64,000 bases of DNA from DAIOXA01 sp050949165 (GTDB lineage: Bacteria > Bacillota > Proteinivoracia > UBA4975), in NCBI GenBank assembly GCA_050949165.1, contig JBMNFF010000009.1, positions 124,001-188,000 of the forward strand, given 5' to 3'. The notes under the pieces were generated by a model. The model worked only from the letters and a program-made list of their open reading frames with translations, was not told where the DNA came from and searched no databases. A program made the translations under genes and the position numbers. This document shows, piece by piece, positions 44,251 to 55,467 of the stretch. Position 1 is the stretch's first letter. Every line of letters starts with the position of its first letter.

Positions 44251-44271
44251 CTGCACAGGAAAGCGTAAAGC
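44251..44271 (+). other. 5' arm of the pre-23S processing stem
   Basis: Complementary to 47513-47534 after 23S (CACAGGAA.GCGTAA with TTACGCGTTCCTGTG). This is the expected RNase III duplex that frees 23S. Confidence 0.7.
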
Positions 44272-44357
44272 AAAACGAGTCAATTGGCTAGCGTTTAGGT
44301 CATATCAACAGCAAAGACGCAAGGCCAAGATATGTGTTTTGCATAGCAAAATACTGA

Positions 44358-47503
<3,146 letters not shown>

Positions 47504-47537
47504 TCAAACTAAGCATTACGCGTTCCTGTGTCAGTTA

Positions 47538-47652
<115 letters not shown>

Positions 47653-47659
47653 TCAATAT

Positions 47660-47734
47660 TCCCCAGTAGCTCAATGGTGGAGCAACCGGCTGTTAACCGG
47701 TAGGTTGTAGGTTCGAGCCCTACCTGGGGAGCCA
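47660..47734 (+). tRNA. tRNA-Asn (GTT)
   Basis: Complete cloverleaf with encoded GCCA end and anticodon loop CTGTTAA. It follows 5S by 7 nt in the same operon. Confidence 0.97.
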
Positions 47735-47746
47735 ACATAAAGTATA

Positions 47747-47776
47747 GCCCGAAGGCAATTGGCCTCCGGGCTTTTC
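47747..47776. terminator. Terminator of the rRNA operon
   Basis: GCCCGAAGGC and GCCTCCGGGC form a 9-bp stem with one mismatch, followed by TTTTCTG. It may also serve the convergent gene that ends at 47785. Confidence 0.75.
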
Positions 47777-47784
47777 TGTGCAAC

Positions 47785-48705
47785 CTAACCGGATAAGTAG
47801 GCATTGTCGATAAAAGAGTATTCTCTGTTTCTATAATAATACTTGACGAAGAAGAACCCTGCCAGGATGATAAACGTAACAACCAGCCCGCCTTCGGGGC
47901 CAAAGGCGCCGCCATTTAATATGGTCTCCCTTTCCAGCACCGTTTTGATCAAGCTGGTTGTGCTGTTGCCGCTGACAAGAAACCCGAACACATTGCCTTG
48001 GAAGTAATTCCAGGTAATGTGGTAGCCTATGCACATCCAGATATTGCCTGAGAGCAGGTACATATAGCTGAACAGGACTCCAATCAAGAACAAGTTGAGG
48101 TAAGGAATAATGCCGATTCCAGGGTTTAAGGAGTGCAGCAGGGCAAAGATCAGTGCAGAAACGACCACAGCCAGCACTTTACTCTTTGTCTGACGGAGCG
48201 TCGACATTACAAAGCCCCTGCCGTATATTTCTTCCGAGAAGCCGACGGCGATGAATAACAACAGGGATTGGATATGACTTAAGGAGAGCTGTGGTTTCAA
48301 CGCGGATATCCTCGCTTCTCCACTCGTTATCAGTATTAAAAAAACCACAGTCATTGAAAGGGCTCCAAAGGCCAGGCCGACCAGCAAATCTTTCCCCTGG
48401 TCCTTTAGGCGCCCAATTCCCATACTTACCATTGGCCGCTTTAAGACATACTTCCAGGTAATAATCGGAACTGCAAGAAACACTCCCTGCTGGAGTAAAA
48501 TACCAACAATATTCATTACATGGACTGAGTTTCCCACAACCTCTGCAAAATTCAAAGTATCGTTCCTGATGATATTTACAAAAATGACGATAAAGCCGGC
48601 AGGGATCGCTAAAATGAAGGCGATTAGAAAACACGCCAATGTTACGCCGGCAATTATCCAGCCGGATCTAATCTGCCCGTCTTTATTCTTAAACAAAGAA
48701 ACCAC
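47785..48705 (-). CDS. CPBP family intramembrane glutamic endopeptidase
   Basis: 306 residues with about seven or eight transmembrane helices, GTG start. The protease motifs are complete: EExxxR as Glu158-Glu159...Arg163 (FSEEIYGRGF), FALLHSLNP supplying the histidine of motif 2, and GYHITWNYFQG for motif 3. These Rce1/Abi-like enzymes act in the membrane; bacterial roles include bacteriocin immunity and processing, and the substrate here is not evident. The gene is convergent with the rRNA operon and lies downstream of a methyltransferase gene on the same strand (about 120 nt apart). Confidence 0.9.
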   Translation of the reverse strand: MVSLFKNKDGQIRSGWIIAGVTLACFLIAFILAIPAGFIVIFVNIIRNDTLNFAEVVGNSVHVMNIVGILLQQGVFLAVPIITWKYVLKRPMVSMGIGRLKDQGKDLLVGLAFGALSMTVVFLILITSGEARISALKPQLSLSHIQSLLLFIAVGFSEEIYGRGFVMSTLRQTKSKVLAVVVSALIFALLHSLNPGIGIIPYLNLFLIGVLFSYMYLLSGNIWMCIGYHITWNYFQGNVFGFLVSGNSTTSLIKTVLERETILNGGAFGPEGGLVVTFIILAGFFFVKYYYRNREYSFIDNAYLSG

Positions 48706-48826
48706 ACCTTTCCAAGGGAAATTTTCTGAATGGAGGCCTGCACTTTGATACCTGGCGCAGGCACTTGCCGTCTTTAATTACTGCTGAAGAGGATTGGGCA
48801 AGGCAAAGGATAGCCTTTTGGTTTAA

Positions 48827-49540
48827 TTAACTTTGCCTGGCGACCAGCACCCAGGCAGGGCTCTCACGGGAGTCATAGGGTATGCCGGCGAAGCTTCCGT
48901 ACTCCGCTTCAACCCGAAGGCCTGTGGGCAATTGTGCTTTCAGTTCTTGGGAAGTAAAGGGCCAGAGGGTAACAGTGGCCTGATCTTTCCCCTCCGGGCT
49001 GTCAAGGATGCCGGTAAAGGCTATGCTGCCATCGGAGTTATAGGTGTACAGGCGGGTAAACGTAACTCCTTCCTCAGGCCGTTCAATGGTCGGCAGGCCA
49101 GGTGGTCGCTGGGCGAGGATTTTGTCATAGTTCACCGTCTGGATGATTAATAGTCCGTCCTGATTCAGCCAGGCGGGGATCTGTTTGAGGAATTCCTTTA
49201 ATTTATCCGGCTCCAGATGGGGCAGGGTATTGCCGATGCAAATCAACAGGTCCTTGGGTTCCGCGGTTTCCCTTTGCAGATAATCCACCATGTCGGCGAG
49301 GACGAACTCGCCTGGCTGGTCCTGGGCCAGTTCCAGCAAGTCCTGGCTGAGATCGACTCCGATGGCTCTGCACCCGTTTCTGTTCAGGTATCCAGTCAGT
49401 TCACCGGTGGCGCAGCCTAAATCCAAGGCTGCTTTGGGACTGTAGCGTGCCAAAATATTATTAAAGAAATCCCCTTTACTGTTGGCGAAAGGGAAGATAG
49501 TATTATAGTAAGCGGCAAACATGCGATAGAAATTGGACAT
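48827..49540 (-). CDS. SAM-dependent class I methyltransferase
   Basis: 237 residues from the ATG at 49540, which has GAGGAGGG upstream. Motif I is ALDLGCATGELTGYL (about 38-52), followed by GVDLSQDLLELA (SAM-binding acidic residue), LADMVDYL, and LLICIGNTLPHL as motif IV. The remainder fits the Methyltransf_25/UbiE-like group. No indication of the substrate. It is divergent from the aminotransferase gene, with an 84-nt gap that must hold both promoters. Confidence 0.85.
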   Translation of the reverse strand: MSNFYRMFAAYYNTIFPFANSKGDFFNNILARYSPKAALDLGCATGELTGYLNRNGCRAIGVDLSQDLLELAQDQPGEFVLADMVDYLQRETAEPKDLLICIGNTLPHLEPDKLKEFLKQIPAWLNQDGLLIIQTVNYDKILAQRPPGLPTIERPEEGVTFTRLYTYNSDGSIAFTGILDSPEGKDQATVTLWPFTSQELKAQLPTGLRVEAEYGSFAGIPYDSRESPAWVLVARQS

Positions 49541-49623
49541 TTTTACCAACCCTCCTCAATTGTATTCCATGAACATTTTGCCCCCAAAGCAAGTCTAACG
49601 TATATGAGCGGAGGTAGCAGGCC

Positions 49624-50748
49624 ATGAAAAACTACCGCGCCCTATTTCCCGTGACTGAGAGGTACATCTATCTGAACCATGCCGCCAACTCGCCGGAACC
49701 GCTACCGGTGTTGAAGGCAATGGGAGAGTATCTGCAGGCTTGCAGCCAATGCGGCACAGTCATGGAAAAAGAGTGGCAGGAGGTTCCATCCCGGGTGCGG
49801 GAAAGCTTCGCCCGCTTGTTGGAATGTCCTTCTTCCAATGTGGCCTTTTTGCCCAATGTCTCTGCCGCAATTAACCTGGTGGCCGGGGGGCTGGACTGGC
49901 GGCCCGGCGACAATATAATTGTAGCCTTGGATCAGTTTCCTGCCAACGTCTACCCGTGGATGTTTTTGCAGGATGCCGGCGTGGAGATCCGCACAGCCAA
50001 TTGGCAAACCCATGGACTGGTGGATTCAATCAGGAAAGTGGTGGATAAGCGCACCAGGGTTATAGCCTTGAGCTGGGTGGAGTATTACAGCGGGCACAGA
50101 CATAATCCCGGCGATGTCGGGATTATGTGTGAGGAAATGGATATAATTTTGGTCATCGACGCCATCCAGGGCCTGGGGGCATTGCCCTTGAGCCAGCCGG
50201 ACACCGGAGCAGATCTGATTGCCGCCGGAGGGCAGAAGTGGCTGTTGGGCCCCGAAGGTCAGGGGGCGGCTTTTATCAGTTCCAAACTTTTGGACAGGCT
50301 TAACCCCCGGGTGTACAGCTGGCGCAGCATCCGGGACTTTATGAACTTTGACAGTTACCGCCTCGACTTAAGGACCGGTGCTGACCGGTTCGAAGGGGGG
50401 ACCCCCAACTGGCCGGGAGTAATAGGGTTGGGAGCAGCCCTGGAGCTGATTCATGCAGTCGGTCCTGCCAATATTGCCGCGCGGGTTGAAGCCCTTACCC
50501 AGCAGTTAATAAACGCTTTGACAGGACTTCCTGTCAGGACTATAACGCCCAGGGCTTGGCGCGACCGGGCCGGAATCGTCAGCTTCGTTCCCGACGGTAT
50601 CCCTGCTGAGACCCTGAGACAGCGCCTGCTGGTCGAAGGGATCGTCTGCAGCGCCCGGCGCGACGTCCTGCGAATTTCTCCCCACTTTTATAACACCGCG
50701 GAGGAAATTGATGAATTAATCGCCGCCTTGCGCAGCATCCTGAGCTGA
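49624..50748 (+). CDS. PLP-dependent class V aminotransferase (cysteine desulfurase-like)
   Basis: 374 residues. The fold-type I pattern is visible: YIYLNHAANSPEPLPV at the N-terminus, LPNVSAAINLVA, the PLP-binding Asp in ILVIDAIQGLGA, and the Schiff-base lysine in AAGGQKWLLGPEGQGA (about residue 203). The catalytic cysteine loop of IscS/SufS is not apparent, so a desulfurase role is doubtful; kynureninase- or isopenicillin-epimerase-like enzymes are alternatives. CGGAGGTAG precedes the ATG. No operon partner is obvious. Confidence 0.8.
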   Translation: MKNYRALFPVTERYIYLNHAANSPEPLPVLKAMGEYLQACSQCGTVMEKEWQEVPSRVRESFARLLECPSSNVAFLPNVSAAINLVAGGLDWRPGDNIIVALDQFPANVYPWMFLQDAGVEIRTANWQTHGLVDSIRKVVDKRTRVIALSWVEYYSGHRHNPGDVGIMCEEMDIILVIDAIQGLGALPLSQPDTGADLIAAGGQKWLLGPEGQGAAFISSKLLDRLNPRVYSWRSIRDFMNFDSYRLDLRTGADRFEGGTPNWPGVIGLGAALELIHAVGPANIAARVEALTQQLINALTGLPVRTITPRAWRDRAGIVSFVPDGIPAETLRQRLLVEGIVCSARRDVLRISPHFYNTAEEIDELIAALRSILS

Positions 50749-50778
50749 GGAAGCAGGTAAAGGATAGAAGACTGAAAC

Positions 50779-50787
50779 TGGTATATT
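50779..50787 (+). promoter_or_regulatory. Extended -10 promoter of the first DUF4015 paralog
   Basis: TGGTATATT, about 25 nt before the start codon; no clear -35. Confidence 0.4.
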
Positions 50788-50811
50788 ACTGCCCAGGGAG
50801 AGGAGAAAGAA

Positions 50812-52074
50812 ATGAAAAAGGTTAGAGCAATTGTCCTTGCACTGGTTTTATTAATTCTGATCGGTTGTATCGCGACGGCCATTGCCTATCCCTTTATCGG
50901 GCGCACTGAGCCACCGGATGTCAGCAATAATGATCCTGGGCATGGTGCCGGCCCCGGCGGAGAGCCTCTGCCAGACCCTGACCCCGAACCAAACCCCGAC
51001 CCAGACCCCGAACCAGATCCCGACCCAGACCCCGAACCAGATCCGGGTCCTGACCCCAACTTAATTCCCAGACCGAAGTATGTTCGGGGGCTTTATATGA
51101 CTGACGGTGTTTTCGGCTGGTCAGCCCAAAAAAGAGATAATATTTTTCGGCTTATCAAAGAGAAAAACTTCAATGCCCTGGTGATTAACATAAAAAACGA
51201 CAGCGGCCAGGTGACATACAAGGGCACTCGGGTTCAATTGGCCCTTGAAGCAGGCGCCACTGTCAACAATATTACCTCCACAGACGCCTTATTTGAGATA
51301 TTCCGCAGAGAACAGATCTATCCCATTGCCCGCATTGTCGTGGCAAAGGATCCGTATGTCAGTAAAATTAGACCGGAATGGTTTATCCAGTATAGAGACG
51401 ATGGTGAGCTGAAAACATCTCATTGGGCGGATTTGCGGCAGGAAGGATATTGGGAATATCTCGTCGACATAGCCATTGAAGCAGCAGAGATGGGATTTAG
51501 GGAAATCCAGTTTGACTATGTGCGGTGGCCTGCCGGCACCGACGTAAAGGCGCCCGTCTCCATTCCGGATTACAATTTGACCAATGAAGGGCCATATGAG
51601 AGAACAGAGGCCGTTGCGGCATTCCTGTCCTATGCCAAGGAGAGACTTGCTCCATATGATGTGGAGGTGTCTGCCGATATCTTTGGCATCGTCGGCACTG
51701 CCAGGCACGAGGAAACCGTGGGACAACAGTTGGAGATGGTGCTTGACACGGGTATCGATTTAATCTGTCCCATGATATACCCCGGCCATTATGCCACAGC
51801 CTTTTACCCGCCTCTGCCAAACAGGGCCCCCTATGAAGTGGTCTTGAAAAGCGCCGGAGACTTTTTAAAGCGCATGGAGGCTGTAAATACTGAGGTGCAA
51901 ATGAGGCCTTGGCTGCAAGCTTTCACCGACAGCAGGGACAAGGGGTTTATATACGGCACAAAGGAGATTGAGGATCAGATTAGGGCATTGGCCGAATTGG
52001 GGGTTAAGGAATTTCTGCTCTGGGATGCTGCCAATGTTTACTCTGGGGTAGAGGGTATAGAAGCCCTGGAATAG
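50812..52074 (+). CDS. Exported glycoside hydrolase-like protein (DUF4015), paralog 1
   Basis: 420 residues. Residues 1-30 are a signal or anchor helix with a possible lipobox LIGC (Cys19), but the hydrophobic stretch continues past the Cys, so a plain membrane anchor is equally likely. Residues about 55-83 are a low-complexity Asp/Pro/Glu linker. Residues 86-420 match the putative glycoside hydrolase TIM-barrel family (VRGLYMT, FNALVINIKNDSG, YPIARIVVAKD, EIQFDYVRWPAG, VEVSADIFGIVG, DLICPMIYPGHY). Acidic residues in FDYVRWP and SADIFG are candidate catalytic sites. A tandem paralog follows 153 nt downstream. Probably acts on a cell-surface or spore polysaccharide; unproven. Confidence 0.8.
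   Translation: MKKVRAIVLALVLLILIGCIATAIAYPFIGRTEPPDVSNNDPGHGAGPGGEPLPDPDPEPNPDPDPEPDPDPDPEPDPGPDPNLIPRPKYVRGLYMTDGVFGWSAQKRDNIFRLIKEKNFNALVINIKNDSGQVTYKGTRVQLALEAGATVNNITSTDALFEIFRREQIYPIARIVVAKDPYVSKIRPEWFIQYRDDGELKTSHWADLRQEGYWEYLVDIAIEAAEMGFREIQFDYVRWPAGTDVKAPVSIPDYNLTNEGPYERTEAVAAFLSYAKERLAPYDVEVSADIFGIVGTARHEETVGQQLEMVLDTGIDLICPMIYPGHYATAFYPPLPNRAPYEVVLKSAGDFLKRMEAVNTEVQMRPWLQAFTDSRDKGFIYGTKEIEDQIRALAELGVKEFLLWDAANVYSGVEGIEALE
50995..51042 (+). repeat. 24-bp tandem repeat in the Asp/Pro linker
   Basis: Two exact 24-nt copies (50995-51018 and 51019-51042), each encoding PDPDPEPD, lie within a longer region of degenerate 6-nt Asp-Pro/Glu-Pro units. Such repeats can change copy number by slippage. 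Confidence 0.9.
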
Positions 52075-52188
52075 GATAACTGGGCCCGAAGGTAGAAAAG
52101 AAAACCCGATCCCTAGATGTCGGGCCGGTGATTTGGTCCGGCACGGTGGGCATCTCCACCTATTGCCAGTGAATACAGCAGCGGTTAT

Positions 52189-52197
52189 TGGTATACT
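52189..52197 (+). promoter_or_regulatory. Extended -10 promoter of the second DUF4015 paralog
   Basis: TGGTATACT, 30 nt before the start. The 150-nt gap upstream has small hairpins but no recognisable riboswitch. Confidence 0.4.
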
Positions 52198-52227
52198 TAA
52201 CATAATAATGGTCTGGGAGAGGACTAG

Positions 52228-53475
52228 ATGAGAAAAGTAAAAATGGTTGTACTTGCATTGGTGCTCTTAGTGGTAGCAGGTTGTGTTGCGACTGCCATTG
52301 CCTATCCCTTTTTCGGAAAGACAGATCCGCCGGATGTAGGTAAGAATGATCCCGGACAGGTAACGGAGCCTGGCACTGATCCCGATCCCAATCCTGACCC
52401 CGAGCCTGAGCCCGAACCCGAACCTGAACCGGAGCCGGACCCCAAGTTAATTCCCCGGCCCCAGTATGTCCGGGGGTTGTTCCTGACGGGTTACGGGGCT
52501 AATTCTGCCAAGCTTCGGGAGCCGATCTTGCAGCTCCTCAGAGAATCGGAGCTCAATTCCCTGGTCATCAATGTCAAGGATGACGAGGGTTATATCACCT
52601 ATAAAGACACCAATGTCCAGCTTGCCCTGGAGGCCGGCGCCAACATGAACCAGGTGGATATGCGGGCCTTTATGGAGACCCTGCGGGAAGAGCAGATTTA
52701 CCCCATTGCCCGAATCGTGGTGGCCAAGGACAAGCTGGTCAGTAAGGTTAAACCGGAGTGGTTTTTCCAGGACAAGAAGGGCGGGGTCTGGAAGGGCAAA
52801 AGCGATACTCCCTGGGCAGACCTGCGCAACAAGGAGTACTGGGATTATCTCTTGGAGATTGCCGTGGAGGCCATCGAAATGGGCTTCCGGGAAATTCAAT
52901 TCGACTATGTGCGCTGGCCTTCCGGTGGAGATGGCAGCATTTCCAATATTGCCGACCTCCTTCCCGCCAACATGACCTTGGAGGGTCCCTACCTCCGCAG
53001 CGAGGTCATTGCCGAATTTCTGGCCTATGCAAAGGACAAGCTGGCGCCCTATGATGTAGAAGTATCCGCCGATACCTTTGGCATCATGGGTACTGCCAAG
53101 AACGAGCAATCCATTGGTCAGCACTGGGAGACCATGCTGAAAAGCGAAGTGGACATCCTCTGTCCCATGATCTATCCCAGCCACTACTGGGCCGGGACGT
53201 ACGGGTTGGATAATCCCAATCGCGCTCCCTATGAGGTGGCGTACCAGAGCTCTCTGGACCATCTCCAGCGGATGGAAGCTGTGGACTCCCAGATTATCTT
53301 CCGCCCCTGGCTCCAGGACTTTGAGCATTGGGAAGACTCCGGCTACGAATATGGCGTCAAGCAGATTCATGCCCAGCTTCAGGCCCTGAAGGATCTGGGG
53401 ATCAAAGAATATCTGTTCTGGAACGCCGGCAACAGGTACACCGAAGAAGCATATCGGACCTGGCAAAGCGAATAG
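52228..53475 (+). CDS. Exported glycoside hydrolase-like protein (DUF4015), paralog 2
   Basis: 415 residues, clearly a duplicate of the preceding gene. It has the same N-terminal anchor (VATAIAYPFFGKTDPPDVG against IATAIAYPFIGRTEPPDV), a shorter Glu/Pro-rich linker (about residues 50-72), and the same catalytic-domain landmarks (YPIARIVVAKD, EMGFREIQFDYVRWP, VEVSADTFGIMG, DILCPMIYPSHY). The linker has changed more than the barrel, as expected for a spacer through the cell wall. Possible lipobox VAGC (Cys19). It is followed by a terminator. Confidence 0.8.
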   Translation: MRKVKMVVLALVLLVVAGCVATAIAYPFFGKTDPPDVGKNDPGQVTEPGTDPDPNPDPEPEPEPEPEPEPDPKLIPRPQYVRGLFLTGYGANSAKLREPILQLLRESELNSLVINVKDDEGYITYKDTNVQLALEAGANMNQVDMRAFMETLREEQIYPIARIVVAKDKLVSKVKPEWFFQDKKGGVWKGKSDTPWADLRNKEYWDYLLEIAVEAIEMGFREIQFDYVRWPSGGDGSISNIADLLPANMTLEGPYLRSEVIAEFLAYAKDKLAPYDVEVSADTFGIMGTAKNEQSIGQHWETMLKSEVDILCPMIYPSHYWAGTYGLDNPNRAPYEVAYQSSLDHLQRMEAVDSQIIFRPWLQDFEHWEDSGYEYGVKQIHAQLQALKDLGIKEYLFWNAGNRYTEEAYRTWQSE

Positions 53476-53480
53476 TGCCG

Positions 53481-53502
53481 CCGCCCTTTGGGGCGGTTTT
53501 TT
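53481..53502 (+). terminator. Terminator of the DUF4015 gene
   Basis: CCGCCC-TTTG-GGGCGG followed by TTTTTT. Confidence 0.85.
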
Positions 53503-53545
53503 ATTGGGGAGCGTTTGATTTTGGTATTTTGAGTTCATACTATTA

Positions 53546-53554
53546 TGGTATAAT
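53546..53554 (+). promoter_or_regulatory. Extended -10 promoter of the acetamidase/formamidase gene
   Basis: TGGTATAAT, a perfect -10 with TGn, 24 nt before the GTG start. TTGAGT at 53529 is too close (14 nt) to be a proper -35. Confidence 0.55.
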
Positions 53555-53578
53555 TTGGTCAAACCGGAGGTGAGGAAA

Positions 53579-54460
53579 GTGAAGTTCGAAGATAAGGCCA
53601 ATGTCATATATAGCTTTTCTGCTCGGCACCAGCCTGTGGCAGAACTTGCGCCAGGGGAAGTAATCGTGGTAGAAACGGCTGACTGTTACTCCGGTCAGGT
53701 TCATCAAGCTGGGCAGTCCTTGGAAGCCATCGATCACCGGAAGACCAACCCCGCCACCGGTCCCTTTTATGTCTCCGGGACGGAGCCCGGCGATACCCTG
53801 GTGGTGGAAATCCTTGAAATTAAGACTGCGCAGCAGGGAATAATGGTAGTGGCCCCAAACATGGGGGTCTTGGGTGATCAGGTCGCGGCGCCGGAACTGC
53901 GGCTTATTAAGCTTCACGAAACCAGCATCAGTTTTGGGGAGCTGACCTTGCCCCTGCAGCCCATGCTGGGGGTAATCGGAGTGGCGCCGGAAGCTGAGGA
54001 AGCCGGAACCGACCTCCCCGGACCCCATGGAGGCAATCTGGACACCAAAGAAATCCGTCCCGGCAGCAAGGTCTACCTTCCCGTCTTCCACCCCGGGGCC
54101 CTCTTGGCCTTGGGCGATGTCCACGCCCTCATGGGGGATGGAGAAGTCAGTGGCACCGCCGTCGAGACCAGCGCCGAGGTTAAGATTCGCGTCGATGTTA
54201 TTAAAGGGCAGCCCCTGGATTTACCCAGGGTGAAAACAGAGCAGGGGCTGTACTTTTTGGCCAGCGCCCGGGAGATCCCCGAGGCTATGGAGGCCGCTTG
54301 CCGGGCCGCCGTCTGCTATTTGATGGAGCAGGGCCACTCACCTGCCGATGCCTATATGCTGGCCGGCGCAGCAGGACAGCTGCAGATCAGCCAGGTGGTC
54401 AATCCCCTCTCGACAGTAAAATTTTTTATCCCCAAGTATTTGCAGGCCTTGCATAAATGA
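53579..54460 (+). CDS. Acetamidase/formamidase family protein
   Basis: Hydrolyses short-chain amides to the acid and ammonia (FmdA/AmdA family). The GTG at 53579 is preferred because GGAGGTGAGG lies at 53566-53575; 293 residues. Motifs are NPATGPFYVSGTEPGDTLVV, a central GVIGVAPEAEEAGT, GPHGGNLDTKEIRPGSKVYL, and the metal-site segment ALGDVHALMGDGEVSGTAVE. The exact amide is unknown. Its 3' end contains the -35 of the ctsR promoter. Confidence 0.9.
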   Translation: MKFEDKANVIYSFSARHQPVAELAPGEVIVVETADCYSGQVHQAGQSLEAIDHRKTNPATGPFYVSGTEPGDTLVVEILEIKTAQQGIMVVAPNMGVLGDQVAAPELRLIKLHETSISFGELTLPLQPMLGVIGVAPEAEEAGTDLPGPHGGNLDTKEIRPGSKVYLPVFHPGALLALGDVHALMGDGEVSGTAVETSAEVKIRVDVIKGQPLDLPRVKTEQGLYFLASAREIPEAMEAACRAAVCYLMEQGHSPADAYMLAGAAGQLQISQVVNPLSTVKFFIPKYLQALHK

Positions 54461-54497
54461 GGAAATCTGTGTATAATAATAGTCAAAGATAGTCAAA
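54449..54497 (+). promoter_or_regulatory. ctsR promoter with CtsR operator
   Basis: TTGCAT (54449-54454), 17 nt and TATAAT (54472-54477). The CtsR box follows at once: AGTCAAA (54481-54487), GAT, AGTCAAA (54491-54497), matching the direct heptad repeat RGTCAAAnAnRGTCAAA. Its location over the start site predicts autorepression of the clpC operon. Confidence 0.92.
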
Positions 54498-54514
54498 GTC
54501 AAGGAGGGGGAGTT

Positions 54515-54973
54515 TTGAATCTCGTCGACTTGATAGAACTGCATATCAAGGCCATGTTGGAAGACAGTATGGACAATAAGATTCTCCTGCGCCGCAATGA
54601 GCTGGCCCAGTATTTTGGCTGTGCGCCTTCTCAGATCAACTATGTCATCCAGACAAGATTCAACGTGGAGCGGGGCTATGTTACCGAAAGCCAGCGGGGC
54701 GGCGGCGGGTATATCAGAATTATCCGCCTGGATGTGGATAAGTTTCACCAAATCCTGAAGGCTCTGGCCAGATTGGGGGAGGGCATTACCCAACGCCAGG
54801 CCCTGGACTTTATCCACTGGCTCCGGGAGCAGGACCTCATCAGCTCCCGGGAAGCGGGCATAATGGCGGCGGTTATGAATCCCGCCATCATGAATCTGAC
54901 TCGTCCCGAATGGGACCAGTTGCGCTCGCGCATGTTGGTTGCCATGGTGGAAGCGATTATCAGGGAGGGTTGA
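54515..54973 (+). CDS. ctsR: Class III stress gene repressor CtsR
   Basis: Dimeric winged-helix repressor of clp genes whose binding is lost on heat stress. The 152 residues are standard. The N-terminal DNA-binding domain contains RNELAQYFGCAPSQINYVI and the wing tetraglycine region ESQRGGGGYIRI, which senses temperature. The TTG start follows AAGGAGGGGG. It is first in the operon with mcsA, mcsB and clpC, behind its own operator. Confidence 0.97.
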   Translation: MNLVDLIELHIKAMLEDSMDNKILLRRNELAQYFGCAPSQINYVIQTRFNVERGYVTESQRGGGGYIRIIRLDVDKFHQILKALARLGEGITQRQALDFIHWLREQDLISSREAGIMAAVMNPAIMNLTRPEWDQLRSRMLVAMVEAIIREG

Positions 54974-54975
54974 AA

Positions 54976-55467
54976 ATGTTGTGCCAGAATTGCGGTGAGC
55001 GGGAAGCCCGAATCAGCATCACCCAAATAATCAACAATAAAAAGACAGAGATTCACCTCTGTCACCAGTGCGCCCAACAGCGTGGGCATGCCGATTCGGT
55101 CTTTGCCCTGCCTGCCATGCTGGCCAGTCTCGTAGACTGGACGGATACCTTTAGCCCGGGCAAATCTTGCCCCAAGTGCGGCCTGTCAGAATCCCAGCTC
55201 CGCCAGCAGGGCAAATTCGGCTGTGAACAGTGCTACCAAACCTGGGCGCCCTGGGTGAAGAAGATAGTCAGTCGGGTGCAGGGCAGGACGTCTCATGGCG
55301 GCAAGATTCCCCGCTCTGCTGACCAGCAGGTGAAGATCCGGCGGGAATTGGATCAGCTCCAACAGAGACTGCAGTCGGCAATCCACCAGGAACGCTTTGA
55401 GGATGCCGCCAAGATCCGGGACCGGATCCGGGAGTTGAAAAAGGAAGTTGAGGGGGGGACGCCATGA
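54976..55467 (+). CDS. mcsA: McsA, zinc-finger activator of the arginine kinase
   Basis: Adaptor that activates McsB and modulates CtsR. The ATG at 54976 is 2 nt after ctsR, with GGGAGGG upstream; the open frame before it lies inside ctsR. Four CxxC pairs (CQNC at 3-6, CHQC, CPKC, CEQC) form two zinc sites in the first 95 residues, and residues about 120-158 are a UVR coiled-coil motif. 163 residues. Its end overlaps mcsB (ATGA). Confidence 0.95.
   Translation: MLCQNCGEREARISITQIINNKKTEIHLCHQCAQQRGHADSVFALPAMLASLVDWTDTFSPGKSCPKCGLSESQLRQQGKFGCEQCYQTWAPWVKKIVSRVQGRTSHGGKIPRSADQQVKIRRELDQLQQRLQSAIHQERFEDAAKIRDRIRELKKEVEGGTP

Noticed and set aside
50973..51060. CRISPR or minisatellite array
   Set aside because: The repeats lie in frame inside a coding Asp/Pro linker, with no spacers between them.
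52075..52227. Intergenic region between the DUF4015 paralogs as a riboswitch
   Set aside because: Small hairpins are present but none of the conserved cores of known riboswitches could be recognised.
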